This document shows positions 8,895 to 18,795 of a DNA stretch of 64,000 nucleotides, piece after piece. Positions within the stretch are counted from its first letter, which is position 1. The number at the start of each line of letters is the position of its first letter. The DNA comes from Azorinus chamasolen (taxonomy: Eukaryota; Mollusca; Bivalvia; Cardiida; Solecurtidae), in the NCBI GenBank assembly GCA_963576725.1, contig OY755238.1, forward strand, positions 29,221,201 to 29,285,200, given 5' to 3'. The notes beneath the pieces were generated by a model. It was given only the letters and a program-made list of their open reading frames with translations. It ran no database searches and had not been told where the DNA came from. The translations under genes were made by a program, and so were the position numbers.

Positions 8895-10188
8895 CAGGTG
8901 CGGATCCAGGATTTGAAACAAGGGGGGGGGGGGGCGTAGAATTGTTTTTGGAAGGGTGCGGGCGTGTATGGAAAAGTAGTAAAGTCAAACAGGCAAAACC
9001 ACATACAAGACGCAAACCCCACCAAAACACCGATAGACAGCATGACACACATACACACACAACCACACACCCAAACGCACACTCACTCACGAGATGGACA
9101 CAGAAAACACCAACAGACACACAAGAACCAGAGGCACACACTCCGCACATGACCAAAATCACAAGCACAAAGACGCAAGGCAAACAAAAGGAAGGGTACC
9201 GCCTTTGCACGGTCAGTAGCAAAAAAACCCACTGGAGGTTTAAACCGGTTTACGGACTTCCTAACCTCACACTTCTCTCAAAGTCACCCTAGCTTTACAA
9301 ATAAATGAAGTGTAAATAAAGGTATCCCCGCCGGACTTACCCACAACATAGACGACGGTGAACACAAGACAACATGTAAAACATAGCATAATAACTGCAT
9401 CAATCCGTCAAATATGCACTCAATGACTTTGCTGAAGTCAGAGCACCTGCATGGAAGCCGTTAAGGGCACGGCAAGGAAAATGTAATACACGAGTCTGGT
9501 AAGCTCAGCCCGTACCTGAGTTTAAGAGTATACCATCATAGAGTACTACCCTCGGCCTGTCATCGAGCAAGTAAAGAGGGAAGCGTGCATGTAGCTACCG
9601 ACTGTAAAAGGGTCAATAACCAAACATGCAGTGCGTTACAATATAATGGGATCATAACCTTTCGTCTTAAATGTTTGATAGGACAACATGTAAAACATAG
9701 CATAATAACTGTGACAATCCGTCAAATATGTACTCAATGACTTTGCTGAAGTCAGAGCACCTGCAGGGAAGTCGTTAATGGCACGACAGGGAAAAGTAAT
9801 ACATGAGTCTGGTAAGCTCATCCCGTATCTGAGTTTAAGAGTATACCATCATAGAGTACTACCCTTTTGCCTGTCATCGCGCAAGCAAAGAGGGAAGCGT
9901 AGCTACCGACTGTAAAAGAGTCCAAAAAAAACATGCAGTGCGTTGCAATATAATGGGATCATAACATTTCTTCTTATATGTTTGATGAAATAACTAAATA
10001 CTGTTTTGTAATACATGTTGAAAAAGAGCGTAATTGGGTGAGGGAAATACAAAAAATCAGACTGAATCATTGTTTTATTGATTTTTAGTAGATCTAGATC
10101 TGAAAAATACTCAAAAATCTTAGTTTGGGCAATTAAGGGCGGGGGGGGGGGGGGGTACGCCGACTCCGCCCCTCTAAATCCGCGCCTG
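8895..10188. mobile_element. 1.29 kb inverted-repeat element J with GTTGT duplication
   Basis: The left end CAGGTGCGGATCCAG and right end (inverse) CAGGCGCGGATTTAG differ by three transitions. Each is followed inward by a pure G run (about 8923-8934; 10141-10155). GTTGT flanks both ends (8890-8894, 10189-10193), a likely 5-bp target duplication. The right flank runs straight into a family F hairpin, so F was probably the target. The interior is dispersed repeat P, with an internal tandem duplication. No transposase frame is present; superfamily unknown. Confidence 0.65.
8960..9985 (-). repeat. Dispersed repeat P, copy 1 (inverse of 37.63-38.34 kb)
   Basis: It matches the 37.6-38.3 kb copy in inverted orientation over its length, including a CACACA/GTGTGT-rich tract (9045-9150) and CCCCGCCGGACTTACCCAC. 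A roughly 312-bp part is tandemly duplicated only here (9368-9680 and 9682-9985). Its class is unknown; it could be the untranslated part of a retrotransposon. The frames across the CA-rich tract are low-complexity artefacts. Confidence 0.7.
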
Positions 10189-10262
10189 GTTGTCGATTAC
10201 TCGGCGTCGCATCTGGATCCAAACTGTTGGCAAATGTTACTTAAGTCACTGAATGCGAAAGA
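10189..10262 (+). mobile_element. Family F fragment (right half)
   Basis: CGATTACTCGGCGTCGCATCTGG and ATCCAAACTGTTGGC, given as two words, are the right arm of an F hairpin. The left arm is missing, replaced by the end of element J. Confidence 0.6.
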
Positions 10263-10362
10263 AGATTTAATATAACATAACAATCAGTAAACATATCCAT
10301 ATTCTGCAGTGTAGCTGAATCTAAATGTAATGTGCGCACTGTAGCTATAAGCGTCCTAGGGC

Positions 10363-10490
10363 ATGCTCCCCACATGAATTTTTAGAATTGTGTAGTTTTG
10401 GAACCAATGTGATAAATAGGAGCAAATTCTCTATTTATCACAGTGGTTTCATTAGGTAGCTTTTACAGTGACAGTAGTATGGGGGAGTGG
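10363..10490. mobile_element. Family B-like palindrome with different ends
   Basis: It has the family B hairpin arms GTGATAAATAGGAGC and CTATTTATCACAGTGG, but the ends are ATGCTCCCCACAT and ATGGGGGAGTGG instead of the CCCATTCCCTC type. The centre is shortened. Confidence 0.55.
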
Positions 10491-10960
10491 TCCTTAGCCA
10501 TCGATGTGGGCCATGATAATATTTTCACCTTTGAGATTGTTGTAAGTAATGTCTGATTTATCAGGCGAAGAGAATCATTTATACTATTACTTATTTTAAA
10601 ACTAAATCTCGTACTTACATTATTCCCATGTAACAATCCACATCTTAGATGTCCTGTTCCTCTTGTTTACATTAAGACATAATTATCTAAAAATTGTTCT
10701 CATTTTGAACGTTTTGTTTTACTTCACACATATTAATAAGTTCTATTACATACTATTACATATTAACATATCAACGGAATTGTTTCATCTAACCAACAAG
10801 TCCCCAAACGATTTGAATCTGATGTGAGGTCGTGCAGAAAACAAACGGTTTTATATAATTCAACACAAACAACTGCTATATATTAGAATCAAAGATGTGC
10901 TAAGTGAAACACTACGAATAGCTGAAAATACTATGTAAGTAATAAACACAAATAAATAAA
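10491..10960. other. AT-rich spacer
   Basis: No gene, hairpin or repeat that I recognise. Two TACATATTA-like words near 10,745-10,765 are the only local repetition. Confidence 0.3.
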
Positions 10961-10962
10961 TA

Positions 10963-11173
10963 CAGTAGAACCCCTCTAAACCGGAACTCTAGTAGAGAAG
11001 AATTAAGATGCGTTTAAACTTTAAACATGCGGCTGCTTAATGAAGGGTGAAAGTCATGCAGAAAGCTCCTGGAGGAGCTTTCCGCATGACTTTCACTCTG
11101 CATTAAGCTGCCACCTTTTTCTAAGACCGATAATTTTACTAATTTCAACGCCCAGTTTAGGGAGGTTTTACTG
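10963..11173 (+). mobile_element. MITE family D, CCGGAA variant, full length (D3)
   Basis: TA flanks both ends (10961-10962, 11174-11175). Ends are CAGTAGAACCCCTCTAAACC and AGGGAGGTTTTACTG inverted. The core GCGGCTGCTTAATGAAGGG turns at AAGCTCCTGGAGGAGCTT. Confidence 0.85.
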
Positions 11174-11179
11174 TATTTC

Positions 11180-11403
11180 GCCGCCGATGCCGCAGGAAGC
11201 GACTCTTTCGGCTTGCTACATCGGGCAAATATGTGATTATATTTGCAAAGAGTTAAGATCCGGGTGAGTCTCCGAGTGACTCAGCATCTCATCAGGATCC
11301 AAACTGTTTGTCACGCCACATATGTTTTAGAGCAGACATTGAAGGAATTTAAAGTAGACGACATTGCTTGCAGATGAAAAGTTGTTGACGCCGAAAGAGT
11401 TTA
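11180..11403 (+). mobile_element. MITE family F, diverged (F3)
   Basis: The hairpin is GAGTTAAGATCCGG .. ATCAGGATCCAAACTG with centre CTCCGAGTGACTCAG. The right end is GACGCCGAAAGAGTTTA. The left end is badly decayed. Confidence 0.6.
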
Positions 11404-11512
11404 CCCACCCACATAGTTTTGTAATTATCACTATCAACACGGTTGTTCAAAACAAAGTATTGTTTATGTAATGTTATCTCTAATAAAGTGTCTATACTGC
11501 TTTGGAAAGGTA

Positions 11513-11936
11513 CAGTAAAACCTCTCTAAACAGGATGTTAAAATTAGTATCGGTCTTAGAGACAGATGGCAGCTTAATGAAGGCTGAAAGTCATACAGAA
11601 AGCTCCTTGAGGAACTTTCTGTATGACTTTCATCCTACATTAAGTGGTCATCTGTTTAACCCATTCCCTCATAGGCTATTTTTAGATACAACCTCTTTGA
11701 ATAAATCTACCGAAAAGGAGCATTAACTTGAGAAAAGGAAAATCTTAGAAATGTGTAGTTTGAAATCATTGTGATAAATAGAGCATTTGCTCCTATAGGA
11801 GCAAATGCTCTATTTATCACAATGGTTTCACAAACTGACTTTTACAGAGTCGCCAAAAGTCGTCAATATGAGGGAATGGGTTAAACGTATCTTAATTCTT
11901 GTCGACTAGAATTCCGGTTTTAGAGGGGGTTTACTG
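11513..11936 (+). mobile_element. MITE family D (D4), split by a family B MITE
   Basis: The left end CAGTAAAACCTCTCTAAAC is preceded by TA. The core turns at AAGCTCCTTGAGGAACTTT. After ..GTGGTCATCTG the element is interrupted at TTAA, and it resumes at 11885 with a CGTATCTTAATTC segment and the right end AGAGGGGGTTTACTG. Confidence 0.8.
11656..11884 (-). mobile_element. MITE family B, full length, nested in D4 (B2)
   Basis: TTAA at 11656-11659 and 11881-11884. The ends are CCCATTCCCTCATAGGC and, on the right, ATATGAGGGAATGGG. The perfect hairpin CCATTGTGATAAATAGAGC.. turns at TTGCTCCTATAGGAGCAA. It is a clean piggyBac-type insertion into a pogo-type element. Confidence 0.85.
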
Positions 11937-12037
11937 TTCGGACATTTGTAGGTAGTATGTAAACTGTTTTCAAGAATAACCTATGTATTTCTCCACAAAC
12001 CTCAATGTTGCGACCATTGGGTAGACTCAAAAGAGTA

Positions 12038-12140
12038 CAGTAAAACCTCTCTATAACGGCCACTAAAATTGTGCCAATTAGTTGGTATTTAGGACAGGTG
12101 ACAGCTTAAAGCAAGGTGGCCGTTATAGAGAGGTTTACTG
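12038..12140. mobile_element. MITE family C with its palindrome deleted (C4)
   Basis: Both ends (CAGTAAAACCTCTCTATAAC and GTTATAGAGAGGTTTACTG) and both TA targets are intact. The sequence jumps from GCTTAAAGCAAGGTG directly to GCCGTTATAG. The whole central palindrome has been lost by deletion. Confidence 0.8.
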
Positions 12141-12189
12141 TAACAGACTTTTAGTATGTTACAAGCCACTGAGTGTTGAACTCCTTGTC

Positions 12190-12356
12190 TGTGGGAAACG
12201 AATGCACATTCCTTTGTAAACATCATAGGGCTCCTAGAGGAACCCTTTTAATCAGAGTCTGCACTATTTGTCATTCAACATTTTACCAGATTTTACCCTT
12301 ACAATCAGTATGAACTCGACCAGTAATCATTGATGGGTCATTCCATTCAGAATGGG
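12190..12356 (+). mobile_element. Decayed A/I-type MITE fragment
   Basis: The hairpin remnant TTGTAAACATCATAGGGCTCC TAGAGGAACCC (two words) is followed by GAGTCTGCACTATTTGTC. The right side ends CATTCAGAATGGGTTAA, abutting the next element. Confidence 0.5.
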
Positions 12357-12590
12357 TTAACCCTTTCCTCCCTGAATAGATCGTAATGAGATCATGAATA
12401 TTAATTAGGTTATTTTTTAAAATGGCATATTAACACGTGGAATTTTTTACCGAGGTAGAAACTGTATCTATACTACATAACCAGCAAACATAGCAGACCC
12501 TGATCAGACGACACCCATATGAGCCGTCTGATCTTGGTCTACTCTGTTTTCAAAGGCGTAGAAATGCATATATATGGAATAATGGGTTAA
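12357..12590 (-). mobile_element. MITE subfamily A' (A'5)
   Basis: TTAA at 12357-12360 and 12587-12590. The hairpin lies on the right (CAGCAAACATAGCAGACC .. TCTACTCTGTTTTC), with centre CACCCATATGAGCC. The body contains GGTAGAAACTGTATCTATAC. Confidence 0.8.
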
Positions 12591-12714
12591 ATGTATCAAA
12601 CAGAAACCACGCAAATCTAATATAAAACGGTACTCAAATATTGAATACTAACCCGTGATCAAAGTTAGGCAAGCCATTGGCCTTGATCCCGTGGGTGATA
12701 TTAATATTGTTCTA

Positions 12715-12930
12715 CAGTAGAGCCGGTCCTAACCGGTCATTCTTAGAAAAGGCATTTGTTTGCTTAATGCAGGAAAATAGTAATACAGTTTGCTTAATGC
12801 AGGAAAAAGTAATACAGAAAGCTCCTATAGGAGCTTTCTGTATTCCGTCTGATCTGCATTAAGCTACCGTCTGCCTTACTGACCAATAATTAGACCTCTT
12901 TTTGATGACCGCTAAAGACAGATTCTACCA
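12715..12930 (+). mobile_element. MITE family D, diverged (D5)
   Basis: It starts CAGTAGAGCCGG and ends GATTCTACCA. The core turns at AAGCTCCTATAGGAGCTT. The word TTGCTTAATGCAGGAAAA is duplicated in the left arm (12768 and 12790), making the arms unequal. Confidence 0.7.
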
Positions 12931-13202
12931 TAAATTTCCCATAATTTGCAAAAGTGTGTGTAACGGAGCCATAATGTAAAATAAACGCTTTATATTCCAT
13001 AACAAAGGTATTTGTTTTCTGAGACGAAAAGAGATCAAAAGCCAGAAAGATCCTGGCCATAGTTCAAGTAGGTTACGTTATGGTCGACAATGAACGATGT
13101 GTCACAGAATTGCTAGGAAAGATTCGAACAGCTTGAGGAGTGTAATGCGATTGTCCCTATTCAGCTATCCGACATTCCTTTCATTCGAATTACATCAGCA
13201 TA

Positions 13203-13404
13203 CAGTATACACTCGACTATTCGAAATTGAATATAGAAGACTTTAGACCCGTTCATATAGGTGGCTGCTTAATGCATGGTGCAAGTCAGATAGACACACC
13301 CATAGGAGCTTTCTGCATACTTTTCGCTCTGAATTAAGCTACCACTAATCTTAAACACCGATAACGATACGTATTTGAGTATTCGAATAATCGAGTTTTT
13401 ACTG
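13203..13404 (+). mobile_element. MITE family E (E1)
   Basis: It starts CAGTATACACTCGACTATTC and ends ATTCGAATAATCGAG + TTTTTACTG. The core is AGGTGGCTGCTTAATGCATGG .. GAATTAAGCTACCACT (read in words), with a decayed centre ACCCATAGGAGCTTTC. The ATTCGAATAATCGAG end distinguishes family E. Confidence 0.75.
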
Positions 13405-13999
13405 CTTGTGTACATATGTGTCTCATTATCAGAACATAATGTACGAGCTTTGGGTCATATGACATCCTCAGCTGACAAAAGGCAATGAAATTGCGATTGG
13501 TGTGTCGCTGGCAGACAAAGCTTCAGACTTTGGTCCTGAATGTTTGTTTGTCGACTGGTCGCGTAGATCAATCAATCAAGCTAAACAAACATGGCCTCAC
13601 ACTGATAAAAAAACAAATTAAACCCCATCCTGTCGATAAAAAATAATGTCTGCCCAAAGATCGATCTTGCGCAATGCTGGCTACTTCATATTTGCTCAAT
13701 TCTTCTGATAAACTATTGACCGAGTGTCAAACAGCGTGGATCCTCATGAGACGCCGAGTTAACTCGTCGTCTCATCTGGATCCAAGTTGTTTTCAAATGC
13801 AAGTCAGGTCGCGGGAAATGGGAGAAATGTAAACTCTTAAAATGTCATATATGTTCTCTTCAACAACCCGTTTTATCCTTAATTCTAATCTGAAGCATTC
13901 AATTCATTTGAAAGATAGTCGATAACGGTGTCAAACAAGTTTGCTGCCAATTTGTCTGATGTGGATTCCAACCGTTAATAAAACATTATCAAGCTCATA
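13405..13999. other. Spacer with a family F-type hairpin
   Basis: An F-related hairpin lies at about 13,720-13,800 (GTCAAACAGCGTGGATCC .. TCATCTGGATCCAAG, centre GAGTTAACTC). It has the ACTATTGACCGAGTG flank also seen at 22.7, 30.3 and 35.9 kb, so F has a second subfamily. Nothing else is recognisable. Confidence 0.5.
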
Positions 14000-14192
14000 C
14001 AGGAGAACCTCGATTATCCGAACACTAAAATACGTATTATTATCGATCTTTAAGACAGGTGGCAGCTTAATGCATGGTGAAAGTCATGCAGAAAGCTCCT
14101 CTGCATGACTTTCATCATGCATTAAGCAGACACCTACCTAAAATGGTCTAAATTCGTTTATAACGAAAATTCGAATAATCGAGGTTTTACTG
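14000..14192 (+). mobile_element. MITE family E with a deleted centre (E2)
   Basis: It starts CAGGAGAACCTCGATTATCC and ends GAATAATCGAGGTTTTACTG. At the centre AAAGCTCCT joins directly to CTGCATGAC, so one side of the palindrome tip is deleted. Preceding TA is present. Confidence 0.8.
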
Positions 14193-14555
14193 TTACAGTA
14201 TTTATTTGTCGTAGAGACAAGTTATGCAAGAAACGAAAATCACTATGTAATAGATGGCGAGTCATCAACATACAATCTTGCGTAATTTGTCACTGGAATG
14301 CCAATACGATTTGATATTTCCCCCGAGTTAGAATTGGTTCACAAGTTTTCTCCGAGATGTTTTCAGTGAAGCAAATCTATCTGACGGAAATGAAAAGAAA
14401 ACATCGGTGATATTTCACAATGTCACGTTTGTGTATTAGTCTGTTTCTCAATTCAAATGGTATGTGTCCCAATAATTTGGTTTCAAATTGGTTTTAATCA
14501 GGCTTTACGTCGTTTTAACAATATTTCAGTCATGTCAAGACGTCCTGTTGATTGC
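14193..14555. other. Spacer
   Basis: No gene or repeat that I recognise. Confidence 0.3.
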
Positions 14556-14650
14556 AGGTGGAGGAAGACCCCAGAGGTTCCTCTGTGCACATAACAACTT
14601 TCATTGTTTCGTGCACAGAAGAATATCCCAGTAGAACCAACGACTACCAC
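14556..14650 (-). mobile_element. SINE 3' part (copy b)
   Basis: On the minus strand it reads GGTTCTACTGGGATATTC, a hairpin (CTTCTGTGCAC .. GTGCACAGAGG), then GGGGTCTTCCTCCACC. That tail resembles a bivalve tRNA-derived SINE from memory. The tRNA-like head is absent; the left half is cut off by the LINE tail. Confidence 0.6.
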
Positions 14651-14655
14651 TGATG

Positions 14656-14770
14656 TTCTTAGATAGATAGATAGATATATTTATTTCGGCAAACAGAAAG
14701 CATATTACCATTGTTCACAAAACATGCATCATATCATTATAAAAAGAGATAAGTAAAATAAGGCATAGTA
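14656..14770 (-). mobile_element. Probable LINE 3' tail with (ATCT)n end
   Basis: On the minus strand the sequence ends GCCGAAATAAATATATC + TATCTATCT. An AATAAA-containing tail followed by a short tetranucleotide run is typical of non-LTR retrotransposon 3' ends. No reverse transcriptase frame is present. It lies between two SINE pieces. Confidence 0.5.
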
Positions 14771-14821
14771 AAATCCATGGCATGCTTTCTTTCTCAAGAA
14801 TAACAAAAGAAAGAGCGTGCT

Positions 14822-15032
14822 CTTATTCCCACCGTGGTCTTCTGTGCATGGGACAACTTTCATTGTTTCATGCACAGAAGAACATCAAAGTAGAACCACC
14901 GACCTACGGCAAGTCAGCTGGAAGGCTTCCTCACATAAAAATCCAAATGTCCAGACCGGGATTCGAGTCCATAGTGATGAGGACCTAAGCGATTGTCAGT
15001 CGACGACTATAACCACCCGGCCACGGAGGCCC
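14822..15032 (-). mobile_element. tRNA-derived SINE (copy a), head complete
   Basis: On the minus strand the head is GGGCCTCCGTGGCCGGGTGG (A box), with the B box GGACTCGAATCCC at 14970-14958 and A-to-B spacing suitable for RNA polymerase III. A GAAGCCTTCCAGCTGAC segment, GGTCGGTGGTTCTAC and a 3' hairpin with GTGCATG arms follow. The head resembles a SINE I know from bivalves. Frames across it are not genes. Confidence 0.75.
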
Positions 15033-15084
15033 TGTTCCCCGGGTAAACGGCACACTGACTTAGCACATTTTGCCAATACATGTA

Positions 15085-15272
15085 CAGTAAAAACTCGATA
15101 GTTGGAACATTGTCTATCTTTAAAACATGTAGCACCTTAATGCAGGTTGAAAGTCATGCAGAAAGCTCCTGTAGGAGCTTTCTGCATGACTTTGACCCTG
15201 CATCACGCAGCTTCCAGCATAAAAAGGCACAAATTCTTCACTGCTAAAATATCGGAGTATCAAGGTATTTTA
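15085..15272 (+). mobile_element. MITE family E (E3)
   Basis: It starts CAGTAAAAACTCGATAG after TA. The core turns at AAGCTCCTGTAGGAGCTT. The right end is decayed (GTATCAAGGTATTTTAAT). Confidence 0.7.
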
Positions 15273-15340
15273 ATCAGCCACCATGTTGCATCGCTTTCGC
15301 GAGTGAAAGTCTGTATTGCTTGTTAACCTTTAACCCTGAC

Positions 15341-15537
15341 CCATTTCCTCATATTGACGACTTTTGACGACTCTTTGTGAAACCATTGTGACAAATAGAG
15401 CATTTGCTCCTTTATTTATCACAATGGTTTCAAACTACAAAAATCTAAAATTTTCCTTTTCTCTAGTTAATACTCCTTTTCGATAGATTTATTCAAAGAG
15501 GTTGTATCTAAGAATAGCATATGAGGGAATGGGTTAA
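15341..15537 (+). mobile_element. MITE family B with damaged hairpin (B3)
   Basis: It reads GACCCATTTCCTCATATTG .. ATATGAGGGAATGGG + TTAA (15534-15537). The hairpin left arm reaches GCATTTGCTCC and then jumps to TTTATTTATCACAATGG. The right inner arm has been deleted. Confidence 0.75.
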
Positions 15538-15987
15538 CCTTTATTCTGATATTGGTGACATGACTGGCATTTTCAAACATGTCATATCACATAACTTTGA
15601 AGTTCCTTCTGTTTGAGTTCTCAATATTACAAACGTTTGATATAAGCTGCAATTTCATGTAGAAACACCACGACGTCATGTAAGACTTGAAGGACCTGTA
15701 CCAAATGGTATTTTAGTCGAAATACGTTATATGTGATATAAAGAATATGATGCTCGTAGTCAGTTGTTAAAATCCGATATTAAACTAGTATTGGAAAAGA
15801 GCCACAGACTCGCTTGATAACATTTTCAGGACTCGTTTAATATCAGTTTGTACAAAATTATTTCTCGCAACATATCCTATATAATATAGTGTAACGAAAG
15901 GTCACAATACAAAGATAAGCTGAAAGGTCAAATTAGGTGATTCTTCAACAGTGGCATAGGCAAGATAATACGTGAATCACACCATAT
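15538..15987. other. Spacer
   Basis: AT-rich; no gene or repeat that I recognise. Confidence 0.3.
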
Positions 15988-16262
15988 TAACCATTTACTG
16001 CATAAAAATGTTTGTTAACGCCTTTGCAAATATAGTAGACCCAGATGAGATGACCGTCTAATTATGTTCTGCTCTATTTGCTTCTTGAAGTTTATAGATG
16101 TGATTCAACAGTAACTGTTGTTGTTTTGTTGTTTCTTTTACCAAGACCAACACCTTTCTTTTTCATATGCAATTATGAATGTCTTGTTTTAGTTTCTGCC
16201 TTGTTCAATATTTCCTGTTTTCATGTGCCATTTTGAAAAAATATTTATAACATAACACGTGG
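15988..16262 (+). mobile_element. Decayed MITE subfamily A' (A'6)
   Basis: The hairpin left arm TTTGCAAATATAGTAGACCC and the right arm GTTCTGCTCTATTTGC remain, with the centre lost. TTCATATGCAATTATGAATG downstream matches the A' body. There is no clear right end. Confidence 0.5.
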
Positions 16263-16895
16263 CTTCAGCGTGACGTAACACTATCATTTATTTTTTGATA
16301 ATCATGGGCATATAATCACTAGTGAATAACATTCGAACGACCGAATGACATTCGAACGATTCATACGCGGTGTCAAAACAAACAAACTGGCGGACGGTGG
16401 TCGACCTACCTGTCCACGATTGAGTCACGATAGATGGCAAAGGATTGTTGGCACTTGCGCCTTAATTTCGATAAAATAATACAAATTGTAATCGCTGTCA
16501 GGAATCATATACAAAATGTATGCCAAAAAAGACCTACCAGCTACTCTGACCCATACAATCAATTCTACATTTAAATTAAAATGCCTCCTCAACTTTGCAT
16601 TTTCTTCACCGCATGTCCTTTTGTTTATGCAGATTTCTACTCATACAAATATCTCATCAATCAACAACAATAGTCATCTGAATCCAGAACAGCACAAACA
16701 TATTTCAAATATGCTATACTCACTAACTCAGCTGATCGCGAAAATCTTCCTCCTGTTCCAACACATTTTATGCAGCAGTTCGTACTGAATCTTTTGTCCA
16801 TTTCAAACATTTTCACTGAACTTGAATCGAGATTTTTTTTCTCGGTGGAAATGTCTATGTCCATGTGTATACATACAACACTAATGAAGGGCTTA
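16263..16895. other. Spacer
   Basis: Short overlapping frames on both strands (16,516-16,970) show no domain and no splice context that would support a gene. Nothing else is recognised. Confidence 0.3.
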
Positions 16896-17660
16896 CAGTG
16901 GAGAAACTGTTATTCTTTCCCGTTTATGCTTACGCGTGCGCAAACGATACGCAAACGATGCGCAAACTAAACGATAAACGATATACCCGTTTGTGCATAC
17001 AAACGCGTTTGTAAGCGGTTTTTGCGTATATAAGTGCGTTTCATTCGGCTACCTCTGTTATTATCGAGACCGATCAATTATACGAAAAAGTAAAAAAACG
17101 AAAGGTATGGGGGAAAAGGGTATTTCATATATTGCTCAAAATAAAAGCCGAAATTGATATAACATATCTAGGATTAGATAAATCTAATGCTGTCCCTGAC
17201 GTGTCAATAATCTCTCCAATTAACACCCAATCAAACAATAGCTGACGATTTGAAGCTCCGCCCCAACAACTTATTCCAAACATTACCCTATCCAACTTTT
17301 ATTAATTCGCCCGAACAAGCTCGTTCTAATAACGTGTTTCATTTTTCAAACAAATACCGGTCGAGATCAGTTTATCCAGAAATTCATCCTGAAATCGGTT
17401 GCATCAGCCTATAATCTGGAATTAGTAAGTTAACCAACGATTGACATTTGTACTTATATGGTCAAAACTACTTTCAGTTTAATTTTGTCTTGAATGAAAA
17501 CGACTGACATCTCAATATTAGTAGTCATAGGCTTTACTTTTTGTTAGATTGCCTCACCCTAAACTTTTCAAAATTTGTGCCATTACCATAATTGGTGGCC
17601 AAATTCACACCTTAATTTTTACAATGTCTACTGATTGATCTATCGTTAACTTCACAAATT

Positions 17661-17760
17661 TGTCCCGTTTAAACAAACTGTTTGTGTTTTTGATACATAT
17701 GAAGTATACAACACTGTGGTATACTTCATATCTATCAAAAACCACAAACTGTTTGGGACA
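17661..17760. repeat. 100-bp palindrome inside element K
   Basis: Arms TGTCCCGTTTAAACAAACTG .. CAGTTTGTGG-type and TTTTTGATACATATGAAG are mirrored around ACACTGTG. It ends AAACTGTTTGGGACA. It is a near-complete inverted repeat, probably a small MITE. The 61-codon frame here is a by-product. Confidence 0.65.
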
Positions 17761-18329
17761 TATATATCCCCATATATATTATTTGTGGACTGGACTGGCT
17801 TCAGATATTTACAAAACAGTTTTCAATTTTGGTTTCTATAACTAAAAAGATATACTTAAATAATTCTGCTTTCAAAATTGAAAATACTCGTCTTTGTTTT
17901 GGCACTGATTCAATTATCTGACTCCCTGTGCGCAATTAATACATTGTGAAGTTGTTAAAACAACATTCACAGTGTGGTGTCTTTAATCTGCATTGGACAT
18001 TGTCACAACTTCCTGTCTTGCTTGATTGGTGACTCTGTAGGTGGTGGCTTACCCCAGTAATGTACGCTTGGTGCTTGTTTATCATGAATATTTATTAGCT
18101 GATTTTTTTTATGGTGAAAATGAAAGCAGGTTTTTGCTTTGGCTGAAACTAGAGCTGGAATAAAACTATAAAACGCACCCAATTAACAATTCAGTAATCC
18201 AGAATTACTCTTTTCCTTTTGATTTATGGTCAATATTGTCCATGTTCCAAAATGGCAAAAAGGATCATATTTATGATAAACTATTTCCCTGATGAAAAAT
18301 TATGTGTGAGTAAATCACTTCACGACTAT

Positions 18330-18607
18330 AAACCCTTCACTCCAGATACGTGCCTGTTTATGTCAATGCAAACACAGTAGACCCAGATCAAACGTAATGA
18401 AACAAATTTACAAACAGAGTAGATCCAGATCAGACAGCTTCTGTTGTAGCTCCCTGATCACTGAGCAGGGTCTTGTCGGTTTGCTTATGAAATAATATAC
18501 GTACAATTACTGTCATAGCCAAACTTTCCTGTACTCATGTATTATTACAAAACTCGATCTCCATGAAATCATTATTTCTTACACAAATATTCATGTAGAT
18601 CTAACGC
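18330..18607 (+). mobile_element. MITE subfamily A' inside element K
   Basis: The left hairpin arm is present twice (CAAACACAGTAGACCCAG and ACAAACAGAGTAGATCCAG), then the right arm GGTCTTGTCGGTTTGC and the A' body ending TTACACAAATATTCATG. Confidence 0.6.
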
Positions 18608-18639
18608 CTTTTTTTTCAAAATGCTAATATTTCAAAGGG

Positions 18640-18795
18640 CTCTGACAGAATCTATAGGATTAGATCAACAAAATTTCATAAGCAACAGAGCAGAAACTGA
18701 TCAGATAGCTCCTACAGGAACTTCCGATCTGGATCTACTCTATTTGCAAACGCGCGTGAAGCCGTTTATATAATACGAGAAGGATTGGGAAATTG
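18640..18795 (-). mobile_element. MITE family A fragment inside element K
   Basis: The hairpin AAGCAACAGAGCAGAAACTG .. GATCTACTCTATTTGC turns at AGCTCCTACAGGAACT. A further remnant of the same kind lies at 18,985-19,030. Confidence 0.55.

Noticed and set aside
8791..9292. 143-158 codon frames on both strands, and the 91-codon frame at 38,057-38,332
   Set aside because: They cross a CA/GT-rich tract in dispersed repeat P and the two strands are open together. Low complexity, no domain.
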